DNA from: Atrichornis clamosus
Taxonomy: Eukaryota; Chordata; Aves; Passeriformes; Menuridae
Assembly (NCBI GenBank): GCA_013400975.1
Contig: WBMZ01012783.1
Span: 186,001-250,000 of the forward strand
Direction: 5' to 3'
Length of the DNA stretch: 64,000 bases
In this document: piece by piece, positions 25,657 to 36,896 of the stretch
How positions within the stretch are numbered: the first letter of the stretch is position 1
Layout of the letters: every line of letters starts with the position of its first letter
Program-made: the position numbers and the translations under genes
The notes under the pieces: generated by a model
Seen by the model: only the letters and a program-made list of their open reading frames with translations
Database searches by the model: none
What the model was told of the DNA's origin: nothing

Positions 25657-26076
25657 ACAGTATGTGATATCTTCAAAACCCCTTTCTTTCCTGCAGGGAA
25701 AGGAAAAGTTTCATTAGCTCTGCTGTGCCAAATGCATCCTCCTGCAAGTGGTACTTCCAATAAAAAAAGAGTAGTGAAAATCTTCGCTCATAGAGACAAA
25801 GAGCCACCCAAGTTATACCTTGCTGCACCACAGCCCTATGCAGGGATCACTGGCAGAACTACATCAATGCTGAGGGCCAAGATATTGCACCACATTTGTG
25901 AAGTACATCCTGCGAGGAGACACATGGAAGGTGAAGGGCAAGGGAGGTCTGGGGTCACTGAGTCCATGATTGCTTTCCCCAGGAGCTGGAACCACAACAC
26001 CAGAAATGTCTTCGAGCTCCTCTGGCTGAGTGAACAGAAATCTGGAGCTGAGCCCTATGTCCAGATCTATCAGTGA
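25657..26076 (+). other. Exon-like open segment, function not recognised
   Basis: A reading frame is open from 25,657 to a TGA at 26,074-26,076. A good splice-acceptor context, CCCCTTTCTTTCCTGCAG, ends at 25,696. Seen as an exon starting at 25,697 it would encode about 125 residues, beginning in split phase and ending in PYVQIYQ before the stop; the first ATG is at 25,732. Codon use and GC content are more gene-like than the flanks, especially from 25,950 onward. The product is basic at first and mixed later, with no transmembrane segment and no domain I recognise. Against it: an open frame of this length is expected about once by chance in a window of this size and composition, and no partner exon was found. 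It could be a real terminal exon, a decayed pseudogene or chance. Confidence 0.2.
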
Positions 26077-29000
26077 AACAGTGCCAGTGAAAACTGTTTA
26101 ATCTTCAAAACTGTTCTGGCAAATTAATATTAGAAATACAATTCCACATTCACTTCAAGGTAACAGGGAAAATAAATACAGCTTGTTTTTTCAGTCTTTG
26201 TGTCCTAATTTTTATAGGGTCTTTTTCCTGTGGATTTTAGTGCAATTGCCTACTTCTGTCTTTAAAAGCTAACACTTAAAAGAAAAAACTTTTAGATGGA
26301 TCTCAGTCAGGCCTCTAGAATTAATACTCTTCTGACAAAAGAAAATGTGGTCCTAGTGCATGCAGTGAACTGCAGGGGAAAATATTCGTAGTTCGATGTC
26401 TAAGAGGCTAATTTGCTGCTGCTGCTGACACATGGTCAGACACACAGTGTCTAATAACAAGCAATTAAATTACATTGAAAATGAAAGGAGGTTTGAAACC
26501 CAGTCCATCAGGACAAACAATACTTTAAAATTTGAAGATTCAAGTGCTGGAAGATTGTTCTTAGGGCTTTCTAATCTACTATCAATACTTAAAAAAAAAA
26601 AATCAATATTCAGTAGGGAGTGGGCAATAAGTAAACTAACCATTTTATGGTTTTAGTACTCATTCTACAGAAAATTGTAACATGTACTTTGCTAGCCAGA
26701 ATAAAATAGTAATTCAGTGTCAATTGCAGAGTTTTTATTATAACTCTGCCTTATTCTGAAGTGCACATTTGATAATAACATTTTATGTGAATCATTAATT
26801 CTTATACCTAAAAGTATGTATCCTTGAGCTATAAAAGATATGGTACCTCTTCATTCTTTACAATCTGCAAAAAAATCATCCTGATACCAATAATTTTGAA
26901 GGAGATATAAAGAATGACAGGACTAGTTGATTTCAGTAGCATGTAGTGCATTCTTCTATAAAGCTATTTAATACAAGTCTTCCTCCTATAAAGCTATTTA
27001 ATGCAAGCCTGCCTCATGCTGGTTTCCATTTCCACTTATGTTCTCTACAGCTCATCTGCTCTAAAAAGAACAGAAGCCAGATCTATTTTCAGGATATCCA
27101 GGGTAAATTGAAGGGGTCAAATTACTCTTGCCTGTCACAGACCATGCTCAGCTCGTGGTGGTTGTCTAGTTTTGGCTGGTGGCTGTTGACCCCCAACACC
27201 TGCAATGCCCATAAGGGCTGCTTAGCAAGGCACAAGCTGGTCTTCCTGCTGTTTGCAACATCCACAATAATAACCATAAATAGAAAACTGAGGATGTGCA
27301 AGGAGTTTATAGTTCTATATTGCAAATAAATACTTTTAGTATGAGTGTTTTTCTATCTTTTCAAAGCAATCAGAGAAAGAAGTTATTAAGAGCAAAACAA
27401 ACCCGCAATAGATTTTTGAGAAATTGGAGCAGGCTTTTCCGTCATGAATTATTCCCCAGCTTTTTCTGCTTTATATAACAATTCTTCAACACGAATTATG
27501 AGGGGTTTTTTTAATGCATTGTTTTCAGCCTCAGATTCATCAGTTTTAATGGAATTGTATTTGCCTGCAACAATTATGGCTTTCTCTTTCTTTTCTACAG
27601 TAGTCTTGCTTCATGACCCAAAAAAAATCTCGTTGAGTCTCTCTCTTTATCCTAATACAAAAGGCAGTAGTGCTGGATGGATTCAGTAACAAATACTCAG
27701 AAGAGGTTGAATATTCAGCAACAGAATTAGAATGCAGACTCTTCCCCTGTATTTGGGCAACACTGAATTTGAGAATTGAAAATGTTCCGGGGGTAGGAGA
27801 GTTAATGAATCTTATTTACAGAAATAATTTGAGGGTCTATTAAACTTCTACATCATGTGAGGATGAGCCTTGATCTGATAAGTTAAGGAATAGGGGTTTC
27901 TATATGCCTAAAAAAGATGGCAGTGTATGATTAGCAACCCTAAAACTCCAAGGAACAAGCAGACAGGTGTGGAATTTTTTCAGGGAAATTGAACATCAGA
28001 CAGATTATAAAAATGTCTGAAGAGAGAATCGCAAGTGTTTTGATAGTTTACAAAAGGAATGGGAGATAAATTTACTGTATTTTTTTAAGTGCCCTCAGGG
28101 TATTCCCATATTCTTCCACAGGCGTACTTTATCTGTTATGTCCTAGGTGCATTGAGAAATGCAGTGGGGAGAGGAGGGCTTGAAGAGGCCTAAAATGTAA
28201 GGCTGGTTCCACTTATCTTTTCCTTAATGTTTTGATTTTAGTTACATTAATTTGTTTTGTGACAGCAGTTTGAGAACCAAATTGCCTCAAAATCTTAAAG
28301 ATTTAGGGATGATAATATGAAAAATAACATCTAAATTATATTACAAATGTATGTCTGTTCATTTACCCTTCATAAAAAGAATGAAAATTGGAAATTCTTG
28401 CTTGAAATTCTGTTCTTGTTCCAGATTTACAATTTTTTTCAGCATAATTAGTAGGTGAAGTTCATGGATCAGATTTTCTAAGATTCTCAGACATCTAAAT
28501 ATGCAGCTGAGTAACTAAAAGGACTTTTTTTCCCACTGACTTTAGGCATGTAAATGCTGCATAAACTTTAAAACCCTCAGTAATGACCTTTGAAAATGCA
28601 AACCTAGGTGAAGACTACTTTGAACACAGGAACAAAAATTTCCATCTTCTTAACCAATAACTGCTGAACTGACACATTCTGACATGCAGAAGAAAAAGGC
28701 AGCAGTGAATGAAGAAATTAAGCGATTCAGATTAGCTAGCTGAAAATTTCCTGTATAGCTATGCAGTTGAAAAATAAATACTCATTTTTTGTGCAAGGCA
28801 TGTTTTCTTGATTGTATATGAAAAATATATCTGTAGATTCAGATAGAAAATAGGCAGAAACCACCTGTTATAACAATGTCATAAAATAGGTTGTTACTGT
28901 CCTAATACATCTATACTAAAATAATTAATGCAATTTTTTTAAAAAAAGGAAGTTATAAGAGATAAATGCAAGTTATGGCAGTATCAGACTCCATCTTGCA

Positions 29001-30142
29001 CTGAGGTAATTTATCCTGTTCTTTGGACTCCACAAATACATTACTATGAGACCTGAGCTAGCTAGTTTAACACCATCTTGTTAGCACTAATCTACATTGT
29101 ACACACTTCTGCGGCTTCCATGAAGACATACTTTCTCAATCTTTGTAGTCAAAAAGACAAAAATTGAGTTTCATCTGAATTTTTTTTTAATGAAAGGTAA
29201 TGTGTGGGGTTTCCTTAAGTAAAATACATGTATCTTTTAGTAGCCTCCACTGGGATCTACCTTTCAAGTCCCATCCTACATCCAGGCACTGTCCTTGAGC
29301 CGGCTTATCATACAGAGTTAGCTGCAACTTGTACTTCTTACCAAGGACGTGGCAGTAATTAATGGCCACTGGCCTTGGAAGTTACATGTTTGGCAACACC
29401 TGCGTATGATTCCTTAGCAGAGGTGCCTCTCTGTTGTCCATCTCACACATAAAGCATAATCCCACACCTCAAAGCTATTGAAAATACTTTTATAGCCACT
29501 GTGATGTGATTGAAATTCCAATCAGAGACTGCAATTTTTCCAGTAACTTTTCCACTCAGAAAACCTTTGGTAAGACAGACTGGTAGCTGACTCTCTTGAA
29601 TACTTCCCACAATGAAGTATTTTCTGTACCAGTCACTAGTAAACTCCAGGCTCTGAGATTCTATCCAGGATTATATTTCCTGTCCTCCCTGGTACTACTC
29701 AGCACTTCCCACAGTATGCCAGACCTTAAGACAAATCTGCCTTTGCCACAGATCAATAATTAAGAATCCATCTCCCATCTACTGTTCCCTCAATGTTCAG
29801 AGAAATACTGTCATAGAAACAGGAGCACACCATTTGAGGTAGCATATCTTTTCTATACAGAGCAGACCTTCCCCTCACAATTTCAACCACAGAATTTTCA
29901 CCTTAGTTTGCATAAATGCAAATTAAATTGCAGTTTATTCTTTTATCTAGCACTGAAAAACCAAGGCACAGAACTTGTCTCCATAAAATTTCTACAACCT
30001 TAAATTTCAAAATACAGGAAAAATACTCTCTGGGGAGGGATTCTGTTTTATTTCTTTGCCTCATATTTACAAGGTGTGATTTCATATTCTTTTATGTAAT
30101 GCTAATAGCCAGTAGACACTCTTCTTAAAGAAAAAATAAAAA
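26077..30142. other. Unique AT-rich DNA
   Basis: Apart from the short tandem duplication at 26,951-27,010, nothing was recognised. A GC-richer patch at 27,120-27,270 carries opposing open frames (127 codons plus, 67 codons minus) without recognisable domains. The minus-strand frame at 29,187-29,369 (60 codons) has fairly even codon use but no recognised homology. Confidence 0.45.
26951..27010 (+). repeat. 30-bp tandem duplication
   Basis: Two head-to-tail 30-base units (26,951-26,980 and 26,981-27,010) share TATAAAGCTATTTAAT and agree at 26 of 30 positions. It makes the start of the 127-codon plus-strand frame repetitive, which argues against that frame being a conserved protein. Confidence 0.85.
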
Positions 30143-30387
30143 TAATTCAGTTCCTCTGTTTTCTTCGCACTCATCAACATCTTAGACACACACACAGAGC
30201 ACATGCACACCTGAGCATTTGTGGACTTATCTTCTCTCAGGCAAAAAATATTGAAGGAANTAATTCAGTTCCTCTGTTTTCTTCGCACTCATCAACATCT
30301 TAGACACACACACACACACACACAGAGCACTGTCTAACCTGAGCATTTGTGGACTTATCTTCTCTCAGGCAAAAAATATTGAAGGAA
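30143..30387. repeat. Direct duplication of about 120 bp meeting at a single N, with (CA)n length difference
   Basis: Copy 1 is 30,143-30,259 (117 bases) and copy 2 is 30,261-30,387 (127 bases). Both begin TAATTCAGTTCCTCTG and end AAAAAATATTGAAGGAA. They differ mainly in the CA run (about 10 bases longer in copy 2) and in a few bases just after it. The only undetermined base of the window, at 30,260, sits exactly at the junction. This is most simply two alleles or two contig ends of one microsatellite locus joined without merging, not a biological duplication. Confidence 0.9.
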
Positions 30388-32846
30388 CATAAAAATAATA
30401 ATAAGGAAAAGTATATAAACAAGTGAAACATATAATGATATTTTCCTAATCCATGGATATTAGATGGACTTTCTGACCTGGAAGTAAAATTTTCTAGCAA
30501 AATCAGAGAAGAAAATTTCATCCGAATTTCACCCTGTGCAAGTCAATCAGTTCTGGAACCCAGTCAAACGTTTAACAAGAAAACATGAATGCACAGCTCT
30601 GAATTTTGATGATAGTTCAAGTCTTAACTATAGAATCATAAAAAAATACAGAATGTTTAATGAGTTAGACAGGTATCCCAGACAAAAAGGGTAAATTACA
30701 TCCAAATTTGGAGATTTGTTTAAGCATTTGTATTCCTGCCAATACCTTTTAATAATCAGAACAGTCTATTTTGAATAATTAGCAAGATAAGAGTAAACCA
30801 TTAGTGTTGATATAAATACTCATAACTCCATTCAAGTTAGTAAGTTACAAGGTCAAAGAATAAAAGTGGTAAGAGCGTGGTTTCTGTTTGAATTAATTGG
30901 AGTTGTACCAGTTTATATCAGTATATTGTTCAGGAGTAACTCAGCCATATGTCCATCCCTAGAGAGACTCTTTTGACATATATCAATATCTAAAGTGACC
31001 AGAGAAAAGTTGACAACACAAATAGGCAGAATCTGCCTTAATCTCCTTTTAATTTACTTTACACACTGAAGTGAGCTGGTGTGGAGATCAAAGTCATACT
31101 GAAATCAATGTAAAATTAGTGGAAGCAACAAATAATCACGTTCTATTTTCAGGTCTTTCACCTACCAGCTCCTTCCTTGCTATGATTTGCTAAAGAGAAC
31201 AAAACACTCATTAAGACAGATTTCAATTTGTTCTTGCCCTATGCTGTGGCTCATCCTTTTGTTTTCCTTAGCTTAAAAGCCTGCTTTGTCCTGCCCACCC
31301 CCTCACCCCAGCTTGCTCAGCAGGGGTGACTCACCCGACGCCTGCTTTGGCCTTTAAGGACACATTGCGGAGCATGAGTGTTTTGTCCATGAGGAACAGT
31401 GGAGTTGTACAGCCAGGAGCTGCTTTCATCCCAAATGGAAGAACAGTGCTGTGGGAAAAGGCCTTGCATGTCATTATATAATATCCTAGTGAAGTTCTTT
31501 ATAATTAAAGATAGGTTATTTCTACCGAACAAGCAGCGAGAGCTTCACACTGTGCATTAGAAAGATGAACACAGGGGGCTGATGTCTGCATTCAAAACTG
31601 GTATTAGAGGGGTTTAAAGAAATTATTAAGGCCTCTCTTATCCACAAAACCAAACACCTGTAACCCACTCTAACACTGCAAAGCTCCTGTAAAAGATAAT
31701 ATATCCAATACCCTTAGAACAATTGAGACTAATACCTGCATCTTAAATGGATGGTACTCATAAGTTGAATTTATACAGTTTTTACTCACCCATTTCTAAA
31801 GCGAATCCATTAAATTACATAATCAGATCAAGGAAAAAAACTGCAAGAACAGGAAAAGAATAAGAGCCCGTTTTTCAGAACTGTAACCATTCAAAATGAA
31901 CGAGATGTGAGGTAGCAAGATGACCAGGTTCACTCCATTAGAGCATAATAATTTTTTTTACCGCTGCTCTATACTTGCCATTTTCAAATAAGAACATTTT
32001 TGTTAAACTCATAATAGGAATAATGATTGCAGTGAATAATGTTCTTAAAAACCACTAGACTGAGGAGACACACTAGATATGCCTATCTCCTTTATATATT
32101 TTGTCATTCTTAAAGTATCACCATAACTTGTACTGTGGAGACAGAAAAATACTAAACTACTCTGCTGATGCATTATTGTACTACAGAATGGGAGACAGTT
32201 CCCAGGGCTCTCATAAGACTATATTTGTGCTAGTTATTTTTTCTGAATATCCATCCACACTTGCAATGAGTGCTCTAAAATACTGTTTTGAAAATGGCAT
32301 GATATCTCACACCTCCAGGAGTAATCCTTAACAATTTACAGCCATGTTCAGGACTAAACTCTCGGTCATTTTTCATCAAATGTAAGTACTATGTACAATT
32401 TCAGATTTCTGTGTCTCTAGAGAATCTTTGATTTTTTTAAATGTATTTGATTCTTTTAGAAGAGGAAAAAGAAAATTGAACTTATCACACAAAAAATTAT
32501 GAATAATACTGATGAAAGCTTTTTATTAATACTAATAATGATAATCTGTTTGACTAATGAGTACAACAAAGACTCAAGTGTTCAGAAGTTAAAAGAATTT
32601 CTGTATTGCTACAGGATCTGATCCAAACTCCCCGAGATATAGGCAGAACTTTTCAGTGGGCTGACCTACAGTCAATAAGACAGAATTATAATGCAGAAGT
32701 TCTCTTGAGCCCAGGGAGAAACTTGCTATTTGTATAGAGTATTCCTGATGTTCATTTGTATGTGATAATAACTTGGCATGCAGGGAATTCTTCATGAATT
32801 TAAAAGGCTTTTCTATTATCTTAAATATTGACAGATAAAAATTTGT
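30388..32846. other. Unique AT-rich DNA
   Basis: No gene, RNA or repeat family recognised. A slightly GC-richer spot at 31,290-31,450 is unexplained. Confidence 0.45.
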
Positions 32847-32851
32847 GCAGA
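32847..32851. repeat. Target-site duplication, left copy (GCAGA)
   Basis: Directly abuts the TG start of the solo LTR and is matched exactly at 33,406-33,410. Confidence 0.85.
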
Positions 32852-33405
32852 TGTCCTAGTTTTTCTCACAGGTGCTTGGTTTTCTCACATGTTTTCTCAA
32901 GTGTTGGAGCCTGGAGCCATGTGGGCATGTCTAGGTTACTATTCCATACCACATGCATCTTCCCTGGTGGGTGTGGTGCCGGACAGAGTGGAGCGGAGCA
33001 GTGCAGTGTGGAAAATCCAGCCAGGGGGATGTCCATCATTGTTTTTCATGTACTGGGCTTGGGGAAGGGAATGCTAGCTTTGGAAATGTCTGCCATCTTT
33101 TTCTCAGGAAAACTGTGTGTCATTGCCGGGATGCGGAAACATCCACCGTGTTGTCTTTGTCTAGGCAGACATGCGGAACTGGTGGAGGTGCTGAGCACCT
33201 TTTTGTGTGTAAATCACCCCCTCTTTTGTATATTTTTGTTTTTAATGTTGTTGCTCTTACTATTCATTCCTTATCCCATTGCTCGTTTTCAGTAAATTGT
33301 TATCCCAACCCATAATTTCTGCCTTTGTCCCTCACTGGAGGGGAGAGATCAGGAGGGGAGAAACTTATTTGGAGTGTAATTCCCTGATGATTTTAAAGCA
33401 CTACA
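32852..33405 (+). mobile_element. Complete solo LTR (554 bp), ERVL-like, with perfect 5-bp target duplication
   Basis: Starts TGTCCTAGTTTTTC and ends with a decayed form of the typical avian GTTAAACCACGACA terminus (TTTTAAAGCACTACA), giving the TG...CA of an LTR. The pentamer GCAGA abuts both ends exactly, at 32,847-32,851 and 33,406-33,410. A five-base duplication is typical of class III (ERVL/ERV3) elements. The 3' part has the R/U5 look of avian ERVL LTRs: a pyrimidine-rich TATTCATTCCTTATCCC, a variant AGTAAA signal at 33,291-33,296, then TTATCCCAACCCATAATTTC. There are no internal retroviral genes. Open frames of 155 and 120 codons overlap the LTR in different frames and are not proteins in their own right. 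Plus orientation. Confidence 0.88.
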
Positions 33406-33410
33406 GCAGA
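33406..33410. repeat. Target-site duplication, right copy (GCAGA)
   Basis: Directly abuts the CA end of the solo LTR and is identical to the left copy at 32,847-32,851. Confidence 0.85.
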
Positions 33411-36193
33411 GATGCAGGAAGGAAATCCTCTTCTGTACAAACCATTGTGTTCTCATTGCAAAATTATACCCTGCACCTAACAAATAAGCATTGTCTGAAA
33501 TACTTTTTTCTTAACTATTTTAGATTTCACTTCTCATGGGAGACAGTTCTACTCAATTTATGTCAATAAAACACATTTTCTTCATTTTAACTATTTTACA
33601 TTTAAACCTCACCTTCAAAGTAAAGGTCATTTAACTTTGTTCCCATATTTGCATCTACTAAATAAATTTTAAACATTTGACTTATAAACTAAACCTCCTA
33701 GTATTGTGATTTTAATTTTAACACCATTTTTGTACAGCTATAAGCTGATTCTATCACTATTTTATGATCTCCTTTGGTTTATTTGTGCTAAACTTGTATT
33801 GAAGAATGTACAGCAGTCTGTCAATAAAGCATACTGTAATTACACTAAATCTGTACTGATATTCCTTAGTTTATGACATCAGCCTCCATGGTGTTAACCA
33901 GAGCTGAATTCTGACACTGTATCAAACTAGAAACACACAGTCAAACTGCAGTTCACTGTCCGTTATTGCACATCCTTACTCTACTCATCCCTGACAACTC
34001 ACTCTAAATTACTACTTTGCAGAAGTTGAATTTTCTTGAGTAAATCTTTTAAGCTAATTTTCCCTCACTTTTCATTTTTCACTCTGTAATTCCAGATTCA
34101 ATCTATTTGTACCACTGTCAACCACTTATATGCATTTATATATGCATTCCCATATATGCATATATTAAGCACGTTTGTATCATTTTACAAGCCATTAAGA
34201 TAGAAACACAGTCTGTATTCCCTTAGACATCCTGCTACACCTCATTAGACATCTCTGTGAAGATGTTGCCTGTGCATTCGTCTTTTTAGTAATGTTCCTT
34301 TAGTATTTCAAATAGTGATTTCTGTCCCTAATAGTGCTAAAATCCAAAACAGTCAGTTGAAATCTTTCAACAAAACTTTCATAGATTAGTGCCAATGCCT
34401 TTTTAAAAATACAAATGCACTTTAAAAAAAAATTCCATTAGTCTGCTAATTTTGTAATGCTGTAGAAAAGAGGGAATTCTCAATGAGGTGTTAATTGGAT
34501 CAGTACAGCCTTTTTTTTCTCTTGAAATTTCTCAACTTCTGCATCTTCTGTACTGACAGAAATATAAGATTATTTCTCTTAATACATTTTCTAGTGTTAT
34601 TACTGAAATTTAATTATTTTACTGAATGCATAATTCCATTAATATATTTAAAATTCTGAGCACAGAGATAATTTTCTGGAAAGGAAATGCAAGGTGCCAA
34701 TATATATGCATGTGATTATGAATAAATTTCATGGAAATAATTAAAAATTATTCATCAATATAGGTAAAGCACAAAATACATACTCTAGAGATATGGTACT
34801 GTGCAAAAGTGCCATTAGGTGTGCTTTCTAGTACATACTTGGTAGTGCAGGCAGAATGTAAGTGGATTTCTAGTTCCTACATACAAGAACCGTTTAGGTT
34901 TTGAAAGTCTCTTCTCCTTATTTCTCATAAGTAAAGCTACTGCTGCTGACTTAATTCCTGCCTTTGCATGCTGAGAAAGAAAGTCATGTTAATTTTTCAA
35001 ACTTATATAAGCCAAAAAGAATTAAACCCAAAGATTTTAGGAAGTGTATTGTAAAATTCTGGCTTCTGGTTCATTATTTCACAAAATTAAAATATGCAGA
35101 TGAAAATTGTCTCATATTGCATCTGAGGTGTTTAGATACCTAACATTCTAATTTCATATTTGTATTTCAAAGAAAACAGCATCAGAAACTGTTCTGAGAA
35201 ATCAAATCTTCATATATTATGTCATTCCAGAAAGAAGTAACAGAAAAAAGTCAAAGGACAGAAAAAGAGGTGGATAAAATCTTGCATTAAAATTCACAAA
35301 AATTAAAACAGCCAGGAGGAAATATTTACTTTATTGAAAGATTACTTAATAGTAACTACCTTATTATGGTATGTAGAATTACCCAGTATCCATACAGATA
35401 GAAGATGAGTTGGTTTTACCTTGTTTTCATGAAATGCCTTTCACAATGCAGTCTTAGTTTTAAGATTAAAAGGCAGTCTTAACAAGTAAGTTGTGCAGTA
35501 GCACCAGCAGGAAAGATTATTTTAAAATAGAATTCACACAAGCTAGAACCTTCAAAAAGGTATACATAACACATTGAATTTACCCATGTGCTTAAGAATT
35601 TTAAGGAACAGGGTCTATGCTAATGACAAAACTGGTAGGCAAAACATGCAGATGGGTAAGGTCAAGAAAGAGGAAAAGAAGAACAACAGTAACACAAAAA
35701 TATGTTCCACACAGAATGTGTGAGCTGCTGCCTGCCAAGTGGTTAGCAGTAGGCAGCACTGTGTAGGCATCATGGAAGAAGCCAGGCTTGAAGAAAGAGC
35801 ATGAGCTAAAGGTCTGCTTGGATCCTCATATTTGAGCTTCGTGAGTACTATATGGAAATATTTGTTTAAAGTCAGTCCTGATATTTCAGAAATGAAGTAA
35901 CATCAGAATCATACCTACTGAACCCATGTCTTCTAAATGCCTAATTCAGCTTACTAATCTAGCAGGAGAAATTTACCATTCTTATTTAAATACTTTAGGG
36001 CCAGAACAGTGATTCAAAACAAAGAATATATGCAGCTGACAGTTTCTTATATTACTTTATAAGGTAAGTTTTGTCAAAATTTATTGTATTCAAAATGAAC
36101 TACTTGCTAATAAAACCTATGTGGTGTTTTTATGATTTTGTAGCAGTAATGTTTAGTCTCCAATACTTGGAGAAACTGAGAGTAGTGGATTAG
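33411..36193. other. Unique AT-rich DNA
   Basis: No gene or repeat family recognised. A palindromic ATGCAT-rich cluster lies at 34,124-34,166 (see findings). Confidence 0.45.
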
Positions 36194-36896
36194 CAAGAAC
36201 TGCATGAAGTTTAACAAAGCAAGTACAAAGTCTTGCATGGGGGAAAATAACCAAACAGCCCAGTAGAGAACAGCATCTGTGTGGCTGGGGAGGGCTCTTG
36301 GGGTCCTGGTGGACATCACGCTGAACACGAATCAGCAGTGCACTTTGGTTTTAGCAAAGGTAAACCATACTCTGGGTTGAATCCACAGGGGCATTACTAG
36401 CAGAGTTAGAGACATGGTCATCCCACTCTAAACAGCACTCGTCAGGCGGCACCTGGAGTACTGTGTTCGTTCTGGTCCCGAGAGTTCAAGAGTGACATGG
36501 AGAAACCAGAGGGGGTCCAAAGGAGGACCACAGAGATGACCAAAGGACTGGAAGATCTGCCCTGTGAGGAAGGTCTGAAGGAGTTAGGTTTTTTTCTTCC
36601 TAGAGAAGAAAAGGTTCATGGGGAACTCATCACAGTATTCCAATACTTAAAGCATGGCTACAGAGAGAACAGAGGCTCTTCACAAATAGTCTAAACTTGT
36701 TCTAGTTTACTAAGAACATTAATTCACTGGAACAACCTCCCCAGGGATGTGGTAGATCCCCATCAACAGAGTTTTTCAGGATGCAATTAGACAACATGCC
36801 AGATAATCTCATCTAGGCTTCCATTGTCATGAGGAGTTGAACAAGATGATCTTCCACAGCCCCTTTCAAAATGGGCTGTCCTGTGATTCTATGATA
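36194..36896 (+). mobile_element. CR1 LINE, 5'-truncated, plus orientation
   Basis: Landmarks in order: TTTAACAAAGCAAGTACAAA, TGGCTGGGGAGGGCTCTTGG, TGGACATCACGCTGAACACG, GTCAGGCGGCACCTGGAGTA, AGAGATGACCAAAGGACTGG, then a 3' UTR with TCACTGGAACAACCTCCCC, AGATGATCTTCCACAGCCCC and the terminal TGTGATTCTATGATA. This is the last part of the reverse-transcriptase region plus the 3' UTR of a CR1, about 0.7 kb. Several frameshifts and stops show it is inactive. The 65-codon frame at 36,497 is a remnant of the LINE, not a gene. Confidence 0.92.

Noticed and set aside
29187..29369. 60-codon minus-strand frame with even codon use
   Set aside because: Looks protein-like, but it has an in-frame stop just upstream, no ATG at the start and no recognised relative.
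32828..33295. 155-codon plus-strand open frame
   Set aside because: Overlaps the solo LTR almost entirely, and competing frames are equally open.
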